Assembly (NCBI GenBank): GCA_002412935.1
Contig: DHWA01000023.1
Coordinates: 1-41,460, forward strand
Origin: Patescibacteria group bacterium UBA5194
Lineage (GTDB): Bacteria > Patescibacteriota > Gracilibacteria > BD1-5 > UBA6164
Length of the DNA stretch: 41,460 bases
Direction of reading: 5' to 3'
Shown piece by piece: positions 19,688 through 29,796 of the stretch. The position numbers were made by a program, and so were the translations under genes. The notes beneath the pieces are model-generated. The model was not told where the DNA came from, searched no databases, and was given only the letters and a program-made list of their open reading frames with translations. Position 1 is the stretch's first letter. Every line of letters begins with the position of its first letter.

Positions 19688-21655
19688 ATGAGTAAAAAAA
19701 ACATTGTTTTTTTATCTAATTTCACTTCATTTTTTAGTTTATTAAAGACTAATATCTTTTTATTAGTTATTTTTCTTTTGTATTCTGTATTTGGTTTTAT
19801 ATATTCTGGGGTTGTTTCTGCTTCAGATATAAAAATAATATCTAGATCAGAATGGGGCGCTGAAGAAATACGGAGATATAAAGATTATGGATTCTGGAAA
19901 AACTATTTTAATAATTTAGAATCGTGAAATGTTACAGAAGAAACTGCTGCTGAAAAATATAAAAGAGAAAAAACAAAATCAATAAATGATTTTTTAAGTA
20001 CAAATTATAAAGATGATAATACTCTGGCAAGTACTGTAAATACAGAAAATTGACATGAACTTGTTTGGCCAATACAAAAAACAAATTATGTGAAGGCTAT
20101 AGTTGTTCATCATACAGATACAGCTCCTTGAATTAATTCATATGATGCTATAAGGTCTATATATAAATATCATACTTTATCAAGATTATGGGGCGATATA
20201 GGATATAATTATCTTATTTGATTTGATTGAGAAATATTTGAATGAAGAGCTTGATGAGATTATGTTGTTTGAGCTCAAGCAATACGGAATAATCGTTCAA
20301 CTGTTTGAGTTGCATTGATTTGACAGTATGGAAGTGAAAAAATTACAGATAAACAATATGAATCACTTAAAAAACTAGTTATTTATCTATCAGAAAAATA
20401 TTGAATTGATTTAAATAATCTCTATGATTATCATAAAGATTGTGTTTGAAATAATTGTAAATCATATCTTGAAAACTATAAAGATGATGTTTTGGTTTGA
20501 CATAGAGATGTTGGTAATACTAGTTGTCCATGAAATGCTTTATATGAGCAATTACAAACTTTGAAGTCTGAGTTAAAAATAAAAACAAGTTGATTTACTT
20601 ATGTGAAAAATAAAATTACTCCAAATGTAAAAACAGCATTAGATATAAAACTTGATAAATTATCTGAATACAATTTATTAAAGATACTTGCATTGTTGGA
20701 TTACAAAATTGACCAAAGTACTTCTTTAGTAGATAAAAATAAAAATAGTCTGATTTACAAAAATATTAGAACTATGGTTTTATCAAAAATTAAATCAAAA
20801 AAACAAGAAAGTTCTAAAATTGTAACATCGTGATATGATAAAAACAATAAAATCTCTATAAAATTATCATATCCGGATGAAAATAATATAAAAATAAAAA
20901 AATGAAATAGAGAATATGATATAAAAGTTTCTTCTTGAAAACTTCTTGTAAATAATATTTTATTACAAGATACTGTTACTGTAACATCTAATTCTGAATC
21001 TTATTTAGAGATAAGTTCTTGGGATAGGATTCCTACTTGGGATATAAAGCAGAAATACAATGATAATAAATTTAGATGAGATTTGATTTTATCTGTGAAA
21101 GAGGGGAAACTGCTTGTAGTTAATAAACTTTATTTATCAGATTATCTTAAATGACTTTGAGAAGTTAGTGATAGTGATAATTCTGAAAAAATCAAAACTA
21201 TAGTAGTAGCAGCTAGGACTTATGCTAGATGGTATATGACAAAAGCATATAAATTTCCATGAGAATCTTACCAATGATCTGATAATCCTGATGAATTTCA
21301 AAGGTATTTATGATATAGTCTAGAACAAAGAAGTCCAAAAATAAATAAGATAGTTGATGATACACAAGATCAAATAATTACTTATAATGATGATATAATA
21401 AAGCCTTGGTATTTTACACAAAGCTCTTGAAAAACTCTGAGTTATAAAGATTATTGCAAGGATAATTTAGATTGTAAAAAAGTAAACTATCCATATTTAT
21501 CAAGTGTTTTTGATCCATGATCAGTATGAAAAACAAAGCTAGGTCATTGAGTTGGTATTTCATGAGCTTGAGCTACTTATCTTGCATCAAAATGATGGAC
21601 TGAGGATATGATTATAAAGTATTATTTAAAGTGAGTTAAGATTGAAAAAATGTAG
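19688..21655 (+). CDS. N-acetylmuramoyl-L-alanine amidase (PGRP/Amidase_2) fused to SpoIID domain
   Basis: 655 aa. Membrane segment at about residues 20-43. ISRSEWGAEE opens the PGRP-like amidase: KAIVVHHTDTAPG with zinc ligand H, DIGYNYLIGFDGEIFEGRAGG, VGVALIGQYG, and GHRDVGNTSCPGN with the other zinc ligands. After a linker (300-400), a SpoIID domain: SYLEISSWDRIP, KIKTIVVAARTYARWYM, FTQSSGKT, GHGVGISGAGATYLASKGW. Amidases cut the lactyl-Ala bond; SpoIID is a lytic transglycosylase acting on denuded glycan. The fusion couples two successive peptidoglycan-cleaving steps at the cell surface. All catalytic residues that I can identify are intact. Confidence 0.92.
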
Positions 21656-21734
21656 GAAATATAAATAAATAATTAATAATAAAGTCAATCAAAAACAAAT
21701 TAGTTTTAAACATCTTTTTAAAGGATTTTTTCTA

Positions 21735-23447
21735 CTATTTCCTTCCAAACTTCTTAAATTTATTTTTCAATCTTTTGGCTTCTTTCTCTCCTAGTTTTTC
21801 TTCTAGTACTAGGTTTAGTTGTCATTCTTCATCAAATAGACTCATATCCATATTGATCCCAAATTCACATTTGTATTTATAATCTTCATAATTTCAGTAA
21901 CTTACAATTAATTCACTATCTCTTATAATCCAGATATTTGTGGCAATTTTGTTTACAAAATATCTATCATGACTAATAAATAAAACTGTTCATTTAAACT
22001 TTTTTAAAGCTGATTCTAGGGCTTCACGAGTATCATAATCTAGGTGATTTGTTGGTTCATCTAAAATTAATAAATCATAATTTTTTTGCCCCAAAATTGC
22101 AAATGCTACTTTGCTTATTTGACCTCAAGAAAGTTCTCAAACTTTTTTAGACATATCTTCATAATCAAAAAGATAATGCTTTAAAATAGAGACTAGAACT
22201 TGTTCAGAATAATTGAGTCCTTGTAATTCAAAATTTTCTTTTATGGTTTTATCTTTTTTAAGTTCTTCGTGCATTTGACTATAATATCCAATTTGTAGTC
22301 ATTTAGCTCTTGAAAAATATCAATCTAGAAAATCTAATTGTCATAAAATACTTTTTATAAAAGTAGATTTTCAAACTCAGTTTTCTCAAACAATTCAGAT
22401 TTTTTGTCATTTATATAAAACTAAATCATTTATAAAAAACAAAGGATCTTTTCTACCGATAAATATTTGCTTAAATGTAAGTATTTTTTCACTTGTATTA
22501 TCAGTTTCACCAAATATAAACTTAGCTTTATGTGGAATATAAGGAGGTTCTATTTTATCTATTTTATCAAGCATTTTTTCTCTTGATTTAGCCCATCCTG
22601 CACGACTTCAGGCTCTAAATCTATTTACCAAAGTTTCTTGGGATTTAATCCAATCATCTTGTCTCTCAAAATCTTCTTGAATCTTTTTTTCCTTTTTTTC
22701 TCTTTCAGTTACATAATCACTATAATTACAATGATAGAAATTTAAAGCTCTAACAGGTTGAACCTCATAAGTTTTCTCGCAAGTTTTATCCAAAAATTCT
22801 CTATCATGAGAAACAATTACATATCATCATTTCCACTTATTTTGCAGGTAAAATTCAAGCCATTCCAAACTTGCCATATCTATAAAATTTGTAGGTTCAT
22901 CCAAAAAAAGTATATCAGGGGAGTGAATAAGTATCTTAGCAAGTGCTACTTTTGTCCTTTGTCATCAGCTTATCTGAGTTAGTGGTGATTTTAAAAGTGA
23001 AGTTATACCAAGTCCAGAAGCTACTCACATTAATATACTATTGTAGTTGTATCCTCACATATTATTGAAGTGTTCAAGTTTGTCTGAATATTGTTCTAAA
23101 GTATCAGGATTATTTCAATTTTTTAATTGTTTTTCTAATTCCTCAAGTTCTTTTTCAAGCACAATTATCTCAGAAAATCAGTCTTTCAATTCTTCATAAA
23201 CTGTTTTATTTTCATTATCATTGTAAATTTGAGCAAGGTATCATAAACTAACTGATCATATATTTTCTATAAATCAGTCGTAGTTTTTGATTTCTCAAGT
23301 GATTATCTTTAAGATAGTAGTTTTTCAAGCTCAATTTCATCAAACTATAGAAACTCTATCATTTTTATTTAAAGTAAATTCTATATTTTTGAGTATTTCA
23401 TTTCAATCTACTTCATATTTATCGATTTTGATTTTAAGGTGTTTCAT
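21735..23447 (-). CDS. ABC-F family ATPase
   Basis: 570 aa with two ABC domains and no membrane part. Domain 1: VSIVGGNGAGKTTILK (Walker A), ISGGQRTKVALAKIL (signature), LFLDEPTNFIDM (Walker B), VSHDREFLD. Linker about 235-300 is helical and charged (the P-site interaction motif of ABC-F). Domain 2: IGIVGENGVGKSTFIK, LSGGQISKVAFAILG, LLILDEPTNHLDYD, FISHDRYFV. ABC-F proteins work on the ribosome as translation factors, and some give antibiotic resistance. The subfamily cannot be fixed by eye. The basic C-terminal tail ends LKNKFKKFGRK. The gene follows a small membrane gene on the same strand (3 nt apart). Confidence 0.93.
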
Positions 23448-23450
23448 TTG

Positions 23451-23654
23451 TTAATATTGTATATAAAAAGGCAGTATTGTCAGGATAATACCAATTATGA
23501 TTAATGCATATATATTATCTGTAAAATAAGGATACACACAAAGAACAATTCATGATACAGTAGCTATAATCATTTTTTGGCTTCTACCATACACAAACCA
23601 TCAAGTTCAAATTGCACCAGTAAATATATAAATTAACAATACAGTTGTACTCAT
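23451..23654 (-). CDS. Small membrane protein (67 aa)
   Basis: 67 aa, ATG to TAA, with three hydrophobic stretches (LLIYIFTGAIGTWWFVYG, MIIATVSGIVLCVYPYF, LIIIGIILTILPFYI). Basic residues after the first segment (GRSQK) suggest the orientation. The pattern resembles uncharacterised two- to three-TM proteins. It lies 3 nt upstream of the ABC-F gene and 24 nt downstream of the PHP gene on the same strand, so it is probably part of that transcript. No function can be given. Confidence 0.65.
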
Positions 23655-23678
23655 AATAAAAAATTAGTTTTACTATTT

Positions 23679-24371
23679 TTAAATATACCCATTTTCTTTC
23701 AAAAATTTAATCGCATTTTTTCTGTATTCTTTCAATCCAAATAAAGTATGAGCATCACTGTTTATGTAGATTTTATCAGCTTTTTGAAGCAATATATGTA
23801 GTTTTTCTAAATTTGTTTTTCCATTATATAAATAACTTCAATTAATTTCTAGAGGGATTTCATATTTATTAGCTATTTCTATAAGAGCTTCTATATCAAC
23901 CACATTTCAAAAATTTGGATTAGAACAAGGATGACATATAAATTTTATTTTTTTATTGTGTTTTTCAATAGCATTTTTATATGCTTTATTTATAGATTCT
24001 TTAGATCATTTATATACATTATTATGAGCTGATAGATTTATAAATTCAGATTCTTTTCATTGAATAGTATCACATATATCTCAATTTTCATTTAGAATAT
24101 CTGCCTCAACTCAAAAAATAACAGATATTTCATTATGTATATTTCACCACCTTTTTGTTAATCATCTATAAGCATTTTTTGAGATTCAAAATTTTTCTAT
24201 CAAACTAGCCATACAATCATCACTATGATCAGTAATTGCAATCTCAGTCATGCCTATTTCTCAGGCAAATTTAACTATTTCATCAATAGTATTCATCCCA
24301 TCAGAAAAACTCATAGAGTGCATATGATAATCACTATTATCAAGGTTTATTATTTTGTGTTTTATGTTCAT
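23679..24371 (-). CDS. PHP-domain phosphoesterase
   Basis: 230 aa. The metal-site motifs of the PHP fold are all present: DYHMHSMSFSDG (HxH), the DHSDD block (ITDHSDD), VIFGVEADI (E), NLSAHN (H), FICHPCSNPNF (H) and YINSDAHT (DxH) near the end. These resemble histidinol-phosphatase/YcdX-type enzymes, which remove phosphate from small molecules or act on nucleic acids; the substrate cannot be told. Several glycines (FAGEIG, IFGVEA) are TGA. It lies 9 nt downstream of the XRE gene and 24 nt upstream of the small membrane gene on the same strand. Confidence 0.88.
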
Positions 24372-24380
24372 AGTGTTTAT

Positions 24381-24668
24381 TTATTTGGAAATAATTTCAT
24401 TTAATTGTAATTCAAGTCAAAGAATTTTGAGAAATTTTGACAAAGTAGTTATAGAAAAATTTTGATTTCATCTCTCTATTCTAGCAATAACTGATTGAGT
24501 TGTATTTGCCAAACTCGCAAGTTCAAGCTGAGACATTCATTTTTGTTCTCTGGCTTTTTTGATTCTTTGAGCAATAGAGTATTTTAACCACTCTTCTTCA
24601 TATAACTCTTTTATCTTTGGATTTTTTTCAAAGACTTCTTTTTTGTAATCATCAAATGTGTAAACCAT
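24381..24668 (-). CDS. XRE-family helix-turn-helix regulator (HigA-like)
   Basis: 95 aa. An N-terminal helix (YTFDDYKKEVFEKNPKIKEL) precedes a Cro/C1-type HTH at about 38-90: IAQRIKKAREQKGMSQLELA, NTTQSVIARIERGNQNFSIT, LSKFLKILGLELQLNE. The N-terminal extension is typical of HigA-like antitoxins and other XRE regulators of small operons. No toxin gene lies next to it: upstream is RloB and downstream PHP. A palindrome at 24690-24709 just upstream of its start is a likely operator. Confidence 0.88.
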
Positions 24669-24689
24669 ATAATAAATATTAAAAGATAA

Positions 24690-24709
24690 ATATAGCTTAT
24701 ATGCTATAT
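24690..24709. promoter_or_regulatory. Palindromic operator candidate
   Basis: ATATAGC-N6-GCTATAT, a perfect 7-bp inverted repeat, 22 nt upstream of the XRE start and within 10 nt of the RloB stop. Size and spacing suit a dimeric XRE repressor. Confidence 0.55.
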
Positions 24710-24718
24710 ATTATTAAG

Positions 24719-25345
24719 TTATTGAAAATAATCAATGATTTTATATACTTCAGTATATGGGAGCATATTTTTAATATCTTTTTTTCATTGATAAATATTA
24801 AATTGTTCCAATTCTGCAGCATTTTTATATGCTTTATCTAAAAATTTTTCTATGATTTCTCTGTAGAATTTTACACATCAAAGTCAATCTCATTTTTTAT
24901 ATTTTATTCAACTTAATTTATTTATTTCACTTATATAATTGTTATTTTCCTTTTTATATAAAATAAAATGTAATAAAATCCATAATTCAAAATCTGTATT
25001 AGACCAAATTACAATAATATTTTCATCTTGTAAATTTTGCTTTATAAAATCAATATCTTTTTGTTTGTAATCATTGCTATTTTTACTATGATCCAAATCG
25101 GCTATATAAAAAATTTTAGAATTTGTTTCTTCAAAATCATTTCTAGTATATCAAGATATTAAATATAATCTTTTTTTAAGAGTTTTTAGTTTGCTTTTGG
25201 TTTTTGGGATTTGTCATTCTCTTTTTATTATTGGAACATTGTATCATTTTTCTATTTTTAACTGAGAAAAATAACAAACCTCGCTTTCTCATTCGCAAAA
25301 TAAAAATAAAGCTCTATTTTTATTTAATCATTTTTTTACTCTCAT
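24719..25345 (-). CDS. RloB-like protein (AbiL/RloAB-type defence module)
   Basis: 208 aa. Motifs in order: LFLFCEGESEVCYFSQLK (the CEGE TOPRIM-like opening of RloB), FYIADLDHSKNS (DxD-like), IVIWSNTDFELWILLHFIL (the SNPxFELWxLLHF block that marks RloB), and helical C terminus. RloB partners with the ATPase RloA; the pair corresponds to the AbiL system. The acidic residues suggest a TOPRIM-type nuclease, which is inferred. The start overlaps the ATPase stop by 10 nt (25336-25345), so the two genes are coupled. Code-25 glycines are used throughout, so the system is adapted to this host. Confidence 0.82.
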
Positions 25346-26574
25346 AATTTGAAATTTTTAAATAAAATAGAAAAATCTGTAGTATTTGGAATTCATCAAA
25401 AAGCTCAATTATTATATAATTTTTGAACATCATTTTCACTTCTTAAATCGTCAAAATCATATAATGTATAAAAATCAGAAGATTTATCTTTATTTTTTTT
25501 AACTATTCAAATTTGTTCTTTTTTAAAATTTCTTAAATTCATTAATTCAACATTATGAGTTGTAAATATAAATTGATATTTTTTTCATAAATTACTATTA
25601 ATTAATTCAAATATTTTTTTAATTATATGAGGGTGTAAACTATTTTCTATTTCATCAATAAATAAAACTCATCAATTTAATATATTTATAATTATTCTTC
25701 ACAACATTCAAAAAAGTTTTATTGTTCAAGTTGATTCTTGTCATCATAATAAGTTAAAGTATTCTATTTCTCAATTTTCTTTTTTGTGTCAAATCTCTAT
25801 TTTATATCATTCCTCTACTCATTCAATAATACTTTTTTTCATAAAATCAAATTGAACTATATTTTTGTTTTCTTTTTTTATTTGTAAATCACAAATATCA
25901 ATATCAGCACATCTTAAAAATTCTAAAACTAATTCTTTATTTTTTTCACTTTCTTTCGATTCATTTAATTTTAATAAATTTACTGTTTCATCTGGAGAAA
26001 ACATACTTCATAAACTTCATAAATTTTCAAAGAAATGTAATATAGGTTTTCAATTTAGCTTTCAATTAAATTGATCTAAAATCCATAATAAAGAAGTAGT
26101 TTCTTTTACTTTGTCCTCTATTTGTCATGAAAAATTGTATAATTCTCATTCAAATTTTATTTCATTTTTATCTCTAATAAATAAATAATCACTTTTTCAT
26201 TTTACTTCTTTTAAAGTTTCAGAGATTACTACTCAATTTAATAATTCAAAGCTATATAAATACTCTTTATTATCTATAAAAAATCATATTTCAAAATAAC
26301 TCGGTTTATTTTTTGAATCATTATCTAACATAAAAGGAGTAGTTATGACTGGAGAGTTTGTTTTATTTAGTGTGAATAGATGAATTATTACAATAGCTTT
26401 TAAAATATTACTTTTTCAACTGGCATTTGCTCAATAAATAAGCATACTTTTCATAAGTGTTGTTTTTCATATAGAAAAAACATTGTCTTTTAAATTTCAA
26501 TATTTAGTTGATTCAAAAAACATTTCCGTTTCTTTGTATGAAAGAAAGTTTCTTATTTTTAAATATTTTAACAT
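25336..26574 (-). CDS. RloA-like AAA ATPase of a two-gene defence module
   Basis: 412 aa. An ABC/SMC-type ATPase of the AAA_15/21 group: LKYLKIRNFLSYKETEM start, Walker A GANASGKS (48-55), a long insertion of about 200 residues, signature-like LLGGQESTGTIKLFGML, Walker B VLFIDEIENSLHP, and FTTHNVELMN (H-loop). The length and plan fit RloA, the ATP-dependent sensor or activator that works with RloB. With RloB it forms an abortive-infection-type pair (AbiL class). The coupled order rloA-rloB is as in that family. Which trigger it senses cannot be read from sequence. Confidence 0.83.
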
Positions 26575-26980
26575 AGTTTTTAAATTATTATGTATTAATT
26601 ACAATAATAGTATATCATTTTTTATAATTTATGCAAGTTTTTTACATAAAATTTAAATAAATATATAAAAAACGGCTTTAATTAATTTACATTAAAAAAA
26701 TACAAATGATTTTTTTATAAATCTATAAAAAATAAAAATTTGACTTATATTTTATTTCTCATATATTAATTATGTATTTTATTTCTTAAAAGATTCCTAT
26801 GAAACTTAAATTTTGCACAAAAAAAAGATACTAAAACAATTTTTACAAATTACTTCAGTATCAATCTTACAAAGATTCCTATAGAATCTTGCAAAAATTT
26901 TTCCAGGAAGAAAAATTTGCATATAGTATATAGGTGAAGCAATAAAAATCAAATTAATTTTATACCTTAAAAAAATATAT
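26575..26980. other. Non-coding stretch with clustered hairpins
   Basis: No gene supported over 406 nt. From about 26828 to 26921 three stems follow one another: GATACT/AGTATC, AAGATTC-CTATA-GAATCTT (26871-26889) and GCAAA...TTTGC (about 26891-26920). A -10-like TATAGTATAT lies around 26921-26932. The hairpins could be a structured leader of the YjzC-like gene or terminators of the divergent ATPase side. Confidence 0.4.
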
Positions 26981-27166
26981 ATGGCTAAAGCTAATTTAAC
27001 ACCTGGAACTAAAGCTCCAAAATCTTGACAATATGTTATAACTTGACCAAGATGATGAACTTACTGAAATGCAGAAATAACTGCAATAAAGTGAAAACCA
27101 TTACCACCAACTCAAGAGCCATGATATACATATACTCTTGTTGATGAAACAAAACATAATTCATAA
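26981..27166 (+). CDS. YjzC-family small protein
   Basis: 61 aa. KANLTPGTKAPKSGQYVITG, then PRGGTYGNAEITAIKGKPLPPT and a Tyr/Leu/Val/Asp end resemble YjzC-like proteins (PGxKAPxSGxY ... GPRGG ... KGxPLPPT), which are small, stress-associated and of unknown function. Each of the conserved glycines SGQY, TGPRGG and KGKP is partly encoded by TGA. It has its own terminator at 27173. Confidence 0.8.
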
Positions 27167-27172
27167 CTTACT

Positions 27173-27206
27173 AAAAATCCTACTCCTACAGAGTAGGATT
27201 TTTTCT
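27173..27206 (+). terminator. Terminator after the YjzC-like gene
   Basis: AAAAATCCTACTC pairs with GAGTAGGATTTTT over a short loop (CTACA), then TTTTT. Confidence 0.9.
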
Positions 27207-27244
27207 TTTTCTGAAAATTTGCAAAATCTAGCTTTTTAGATAAT

Positions 27245-27466
27245 ATAAAAAAGCCAAAAAACTTTAATAATGCAATAGCCACAAAATAATATAAAAGGAG
27301 GAAATTAGTTTCCTCTCCTCATATACTATTTTGTGGCATATAAGGTTTTTTGGCAATATAATCAGGGGCTAATTTCTTCCTTTTTATATTGTCAAAAAAC
27401 CTTTTCAAATACCTTTTTATTAAGATAGTTTTATTGGCATTTACTTTTATTTAGTAAATGCTTTTT
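27245..27466 (+). ncRNA. Structured RNA or leader with competing long helices upstream of the methyltransferase
   Basis: Segment A (27253-27265) pairs with B (27342-27354) and encloses GCCACAAAATA (27278) pairing with 27322-27337 and an apical hairpin GAGGAAA-TTAG-TTTCCTC. B extended (27344-27361) instead pairs with C (27384-27401) over 18 positions (17 Watson-Crick plus one G-U), and 27287-27308 can pair with 27369-27390. These folds exclude one another. An intrinsic terminator (27437-27466) ends 2 nt before the methyltransferase ATG. This is the layout of an attenuator or switchable leader; it could also be a separate RNA. No known riboswitch or retron is recognised. Confidence 0.6.
27437..27466 (+). 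terminator. Terminator directly before the methyltransferase start
   Basis: GCATTTACT (27437-27445) pairs with AGTAAATGC (27453-27461), 7-nt loop, then TTTTT. It occupies the place of a ribosome-binding site for the ATG at 27469, which suggests attenuation or autoregulation. Confidence 0.8.
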
Positions 27467-27468
27467 AT

Positions 27469-28401
27469 ATGCAAAAAAAATCTTGAAATAATAATTTAAA
27501 ACAAGCAAACAAAGCCAAAAACGACGAATTTTATACACAATTATCAGATATAGAAAAAGAACTTGGTCATTACAATGAACATTTCAAAGGTAAAGTAGTT
27601 TTTTGTAATTGCGATGATCCAGAAGAAAGTAATTTCTGGAATTATTTTGCCTTGAATTTTGAGCATCTATGAATTAAAAAATTAGTATCAACTCATTATG
27701 AAACAGAAAAACCATCTTATAAATTGGAAATTGTACTAGATATAAATAAAGACTGAAAAATAAACAAACTTGATACTATAAAAACTCCATTAAAACAAAA
27801 TTGAGACTTTAGAAGTCCTGAGTGTATAGAAATATTAAAAGAATCTGATATAGTTGTCACAAATCCGCCATTTTCACTTTTTAGAGAATATGTTGCTCAA
27901 CTTTTTGAATATGATAAAAAGTTTATAATTGTATGAAATCAAAATGCAATAACATATAAAGAAATTTTTAAACTTATAAAAGAAAACAAAATTTGGCTAG
28001 GTTATGGTTTTACTGGTGGGGCTGCTCATTTTATAAATAAACATTATGAAGATTATGCCACAGCTTGAAATCACAAAGAGTGAATGATTAGAGTCTCTGG
28101 TGTCACTTGGTTTACAAATATTGAAATCAAAAAAAGACATGAAGATTTAATTTTATACAAAACATACAACGAAATAGAATATCAAAAATATGACAATTAT
28201 AATGCTATAAATGTAGATAAAACAAAAGATATTCCAATGGATTATAAATGAGAAATTGGTGTTCCAATTACTTTTTTAGATAAATATAATCCTGAACAAT
28301 TTGATTTAGTAAAATTTCGTAAAGGTAATGATGAGAAGGATTTAGTTATAAATTGAAAGTGTCCGTATTTTCGCATTATCATCAAAAACAAAAAACTTTA
28401 A
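27469..28401 (+). CDS. EcoRI-type adenine-specific DNA methyltransferase
   Basis: 310 aa. It opens with the family pattern KAKNDEFYTQLSDIEKEL, then FKGKVVFCNCDDPEESNFW and HLGIKKLVSTHYE. Motif IV NPPF at 132-135 (DIVVTNPPFSLFREY) marks N6-adenine methylation, followed by KKFIIVGNQNAITYKEIF and GGAAHFIN. This is the EcoRI-methylase-like family, often found without an EcoRI-like nuclease. Its partner here is likely the DUF262-HNH gene starting 18 nt downstream of its stop. It is preceded by a structured leader and terminator. Target sequence unknown. Confidence 0.88.
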
Positions 28402-28419
28402 CATTTAACTATATTACTT

Positions 28420-29502
28420 ATGAAAATCGAACTTAAAGAAATTGCAATTAGGGAAGTTGTAAATTGATATATAAACGACAATGAAGAATGAGTTGTCGGG
28501 TACAGTGGTAAACTAAATATTCGCCCAAAATACCAAAGAGAATTTGTATATAAAGACAAACAAAGAGATTCTGTAATTGAGACTGTGAGAAAAAATTTTC
28601 CTCTAAATGTTATGTATCGGGTAAAAAATACAGATGGAACTTTTGAAGTTCTAGACTGACAACAGAGAACTATAAGTATCTGTGAATATATAGACTGAAA
28701 ATTTTCACTTGATTATCAGTATTTTCATAATCTGGAAGAGAGTGAAAAAAATCAAATTCTTGATTATAAATTGATGATTTATTTTTGTGAATGAACAGAC
28801 AAAGAAAAACTGGATTGGTTTAAAATTATAAATATCGCATGAGAAAAACTAACTGATCAAGAACTTAGAAATGCAATTTATACTTGACCTTGGCTCACAG
28901 ATGCAAAAAGATATTTTAGTAAAACAAGTTGTCCAGCTTATAGTATTTGAAGCGATTATTTAATAGGTTCTTCTATTCGTCAAGAATATCTTGAAACGGC
29001 AATTTCTTGGATTTCAAACTGAAATATTGAACAATATATGGCACAAAATCAACATAAACCAAATGCAAGTGAATTGTGGCAATATTTCCAAAATGTAATA
29101 AATTGGATAAAAGTAATTTTTCCAAATTATCGTAGAGAAATGAAGTGAGTCGCATATTGACCACTTTATAACCAATTTAAAAATACATTTTTTGATTCAA
29201 AGAAACTTGAAGAAGAAATAACTAATCTTATGCAAGATGAAGATGTAACAAAAAAGCCTGGAATTTATGAATATGTACTTACAAGAAATGAAAAATATCT
29301 AAATATAAGAGCATTTACAGACAAACAAAAAAGGGAAGCATACGAAAGACAAAAAGGTATTTGCACAAAATGTATGGAACATTTTGAACTTGATGAAATG
29401 GAAGCAGATCATATAAAGCCATGGCACGAAGGAGGAAAAACGACAGCTGAAAATTGTCAGATGCTTTGTAAACAATGTAATAGAGTGAAGTCAGGGAAGT
29501 AG
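28420..29502 (+). CDS. DUF262 (ParB-like) plus HNH endonuclease protein
   Basis: 360 aa. N-terminal DUF262 (GmrS-like) domain: NIRPKYQREFVYKDKQRDSV and then the conserved DGQQR at 79-83 (EVLDGQQRTISICEY, G=TGA), a motif required for nucleotide hydrolysis in GmrSD-type and SspE-type proteins. The C-terminal HNH is complete: CTKC (315, 318), D330 H331 in EADHIKPWHEGG, and CKQCN (350-354), with Zn-binding cysteine pairs. The helical middle region links them. A phage- or modification-sensing nuclease is likely. Together with the methyltransferase it looks like an unusual restriction pair; known DUF262-HNH systems usually attack modified DNA, so the logic here is inferred. Confidence 0.88.
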
Positions 29503-29540
29503 ATTAATGAATAATTTTTAAACACAATTTAGAAAATTTA

Positions 29541-29572
29541 AAAAATCAAAAACAATTGTTTTTGATTTTTTA
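29541..29572 (+). terminator. Terminator after the DUF262-HNH gene
   Basis: AAAAATCAAAAACAATTG palindrome (29541-29570) with a T-run: perfect stem around a tiny loop. Confidence 0.85.
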
Positions 29573-29620
29573 TTTCTTTTTCATATAATAAAATTAGATT
29601 TAAAATTAATTTAAAAAATT

Positions 29621-29776
29621 ATGTCAGTTGCTAATAACACTGTTTGTATAGATAAAGATATTTTGGAAGAATATTCAGTCTTTATTGATGTGGTTTCTCA
29701 TGAAAGAGATAAGATATATTGAAATTATATCAAATCAGATTCTTTTGATGAACTAGTTAATTATTTAGATAAATAA
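29621..29776 (+). CDS. Small protein of unknown function (51 aa)
   Basis: 51 aa, ATG to TAA. It is acidic (SVANNTVCIDKDILEEYSVF, then SHERDKIYGNYIKSDSFDEL) with no transmembrane part. It is convergent with cysS. A single TGA glycine supports code-25 use. No family recognised and the coding case is only moderate. Confidence 0.5.
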
Positions 29777-29796
29777 TTCTTATGAAAATAATTTTC

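Noticed and set aside
24381..24668. XRE protein as antitoxin of a HigBA pair
   Set aside because: No HigB-like toxin is adjacent on either side; regulator of the local cluster is more likely.
27245..27466. Retron msr-msd-like RNA
   Set aside because: No reverse transcriptase is adjacent; the only RT in the window is of the DGR type and 25 kb away.
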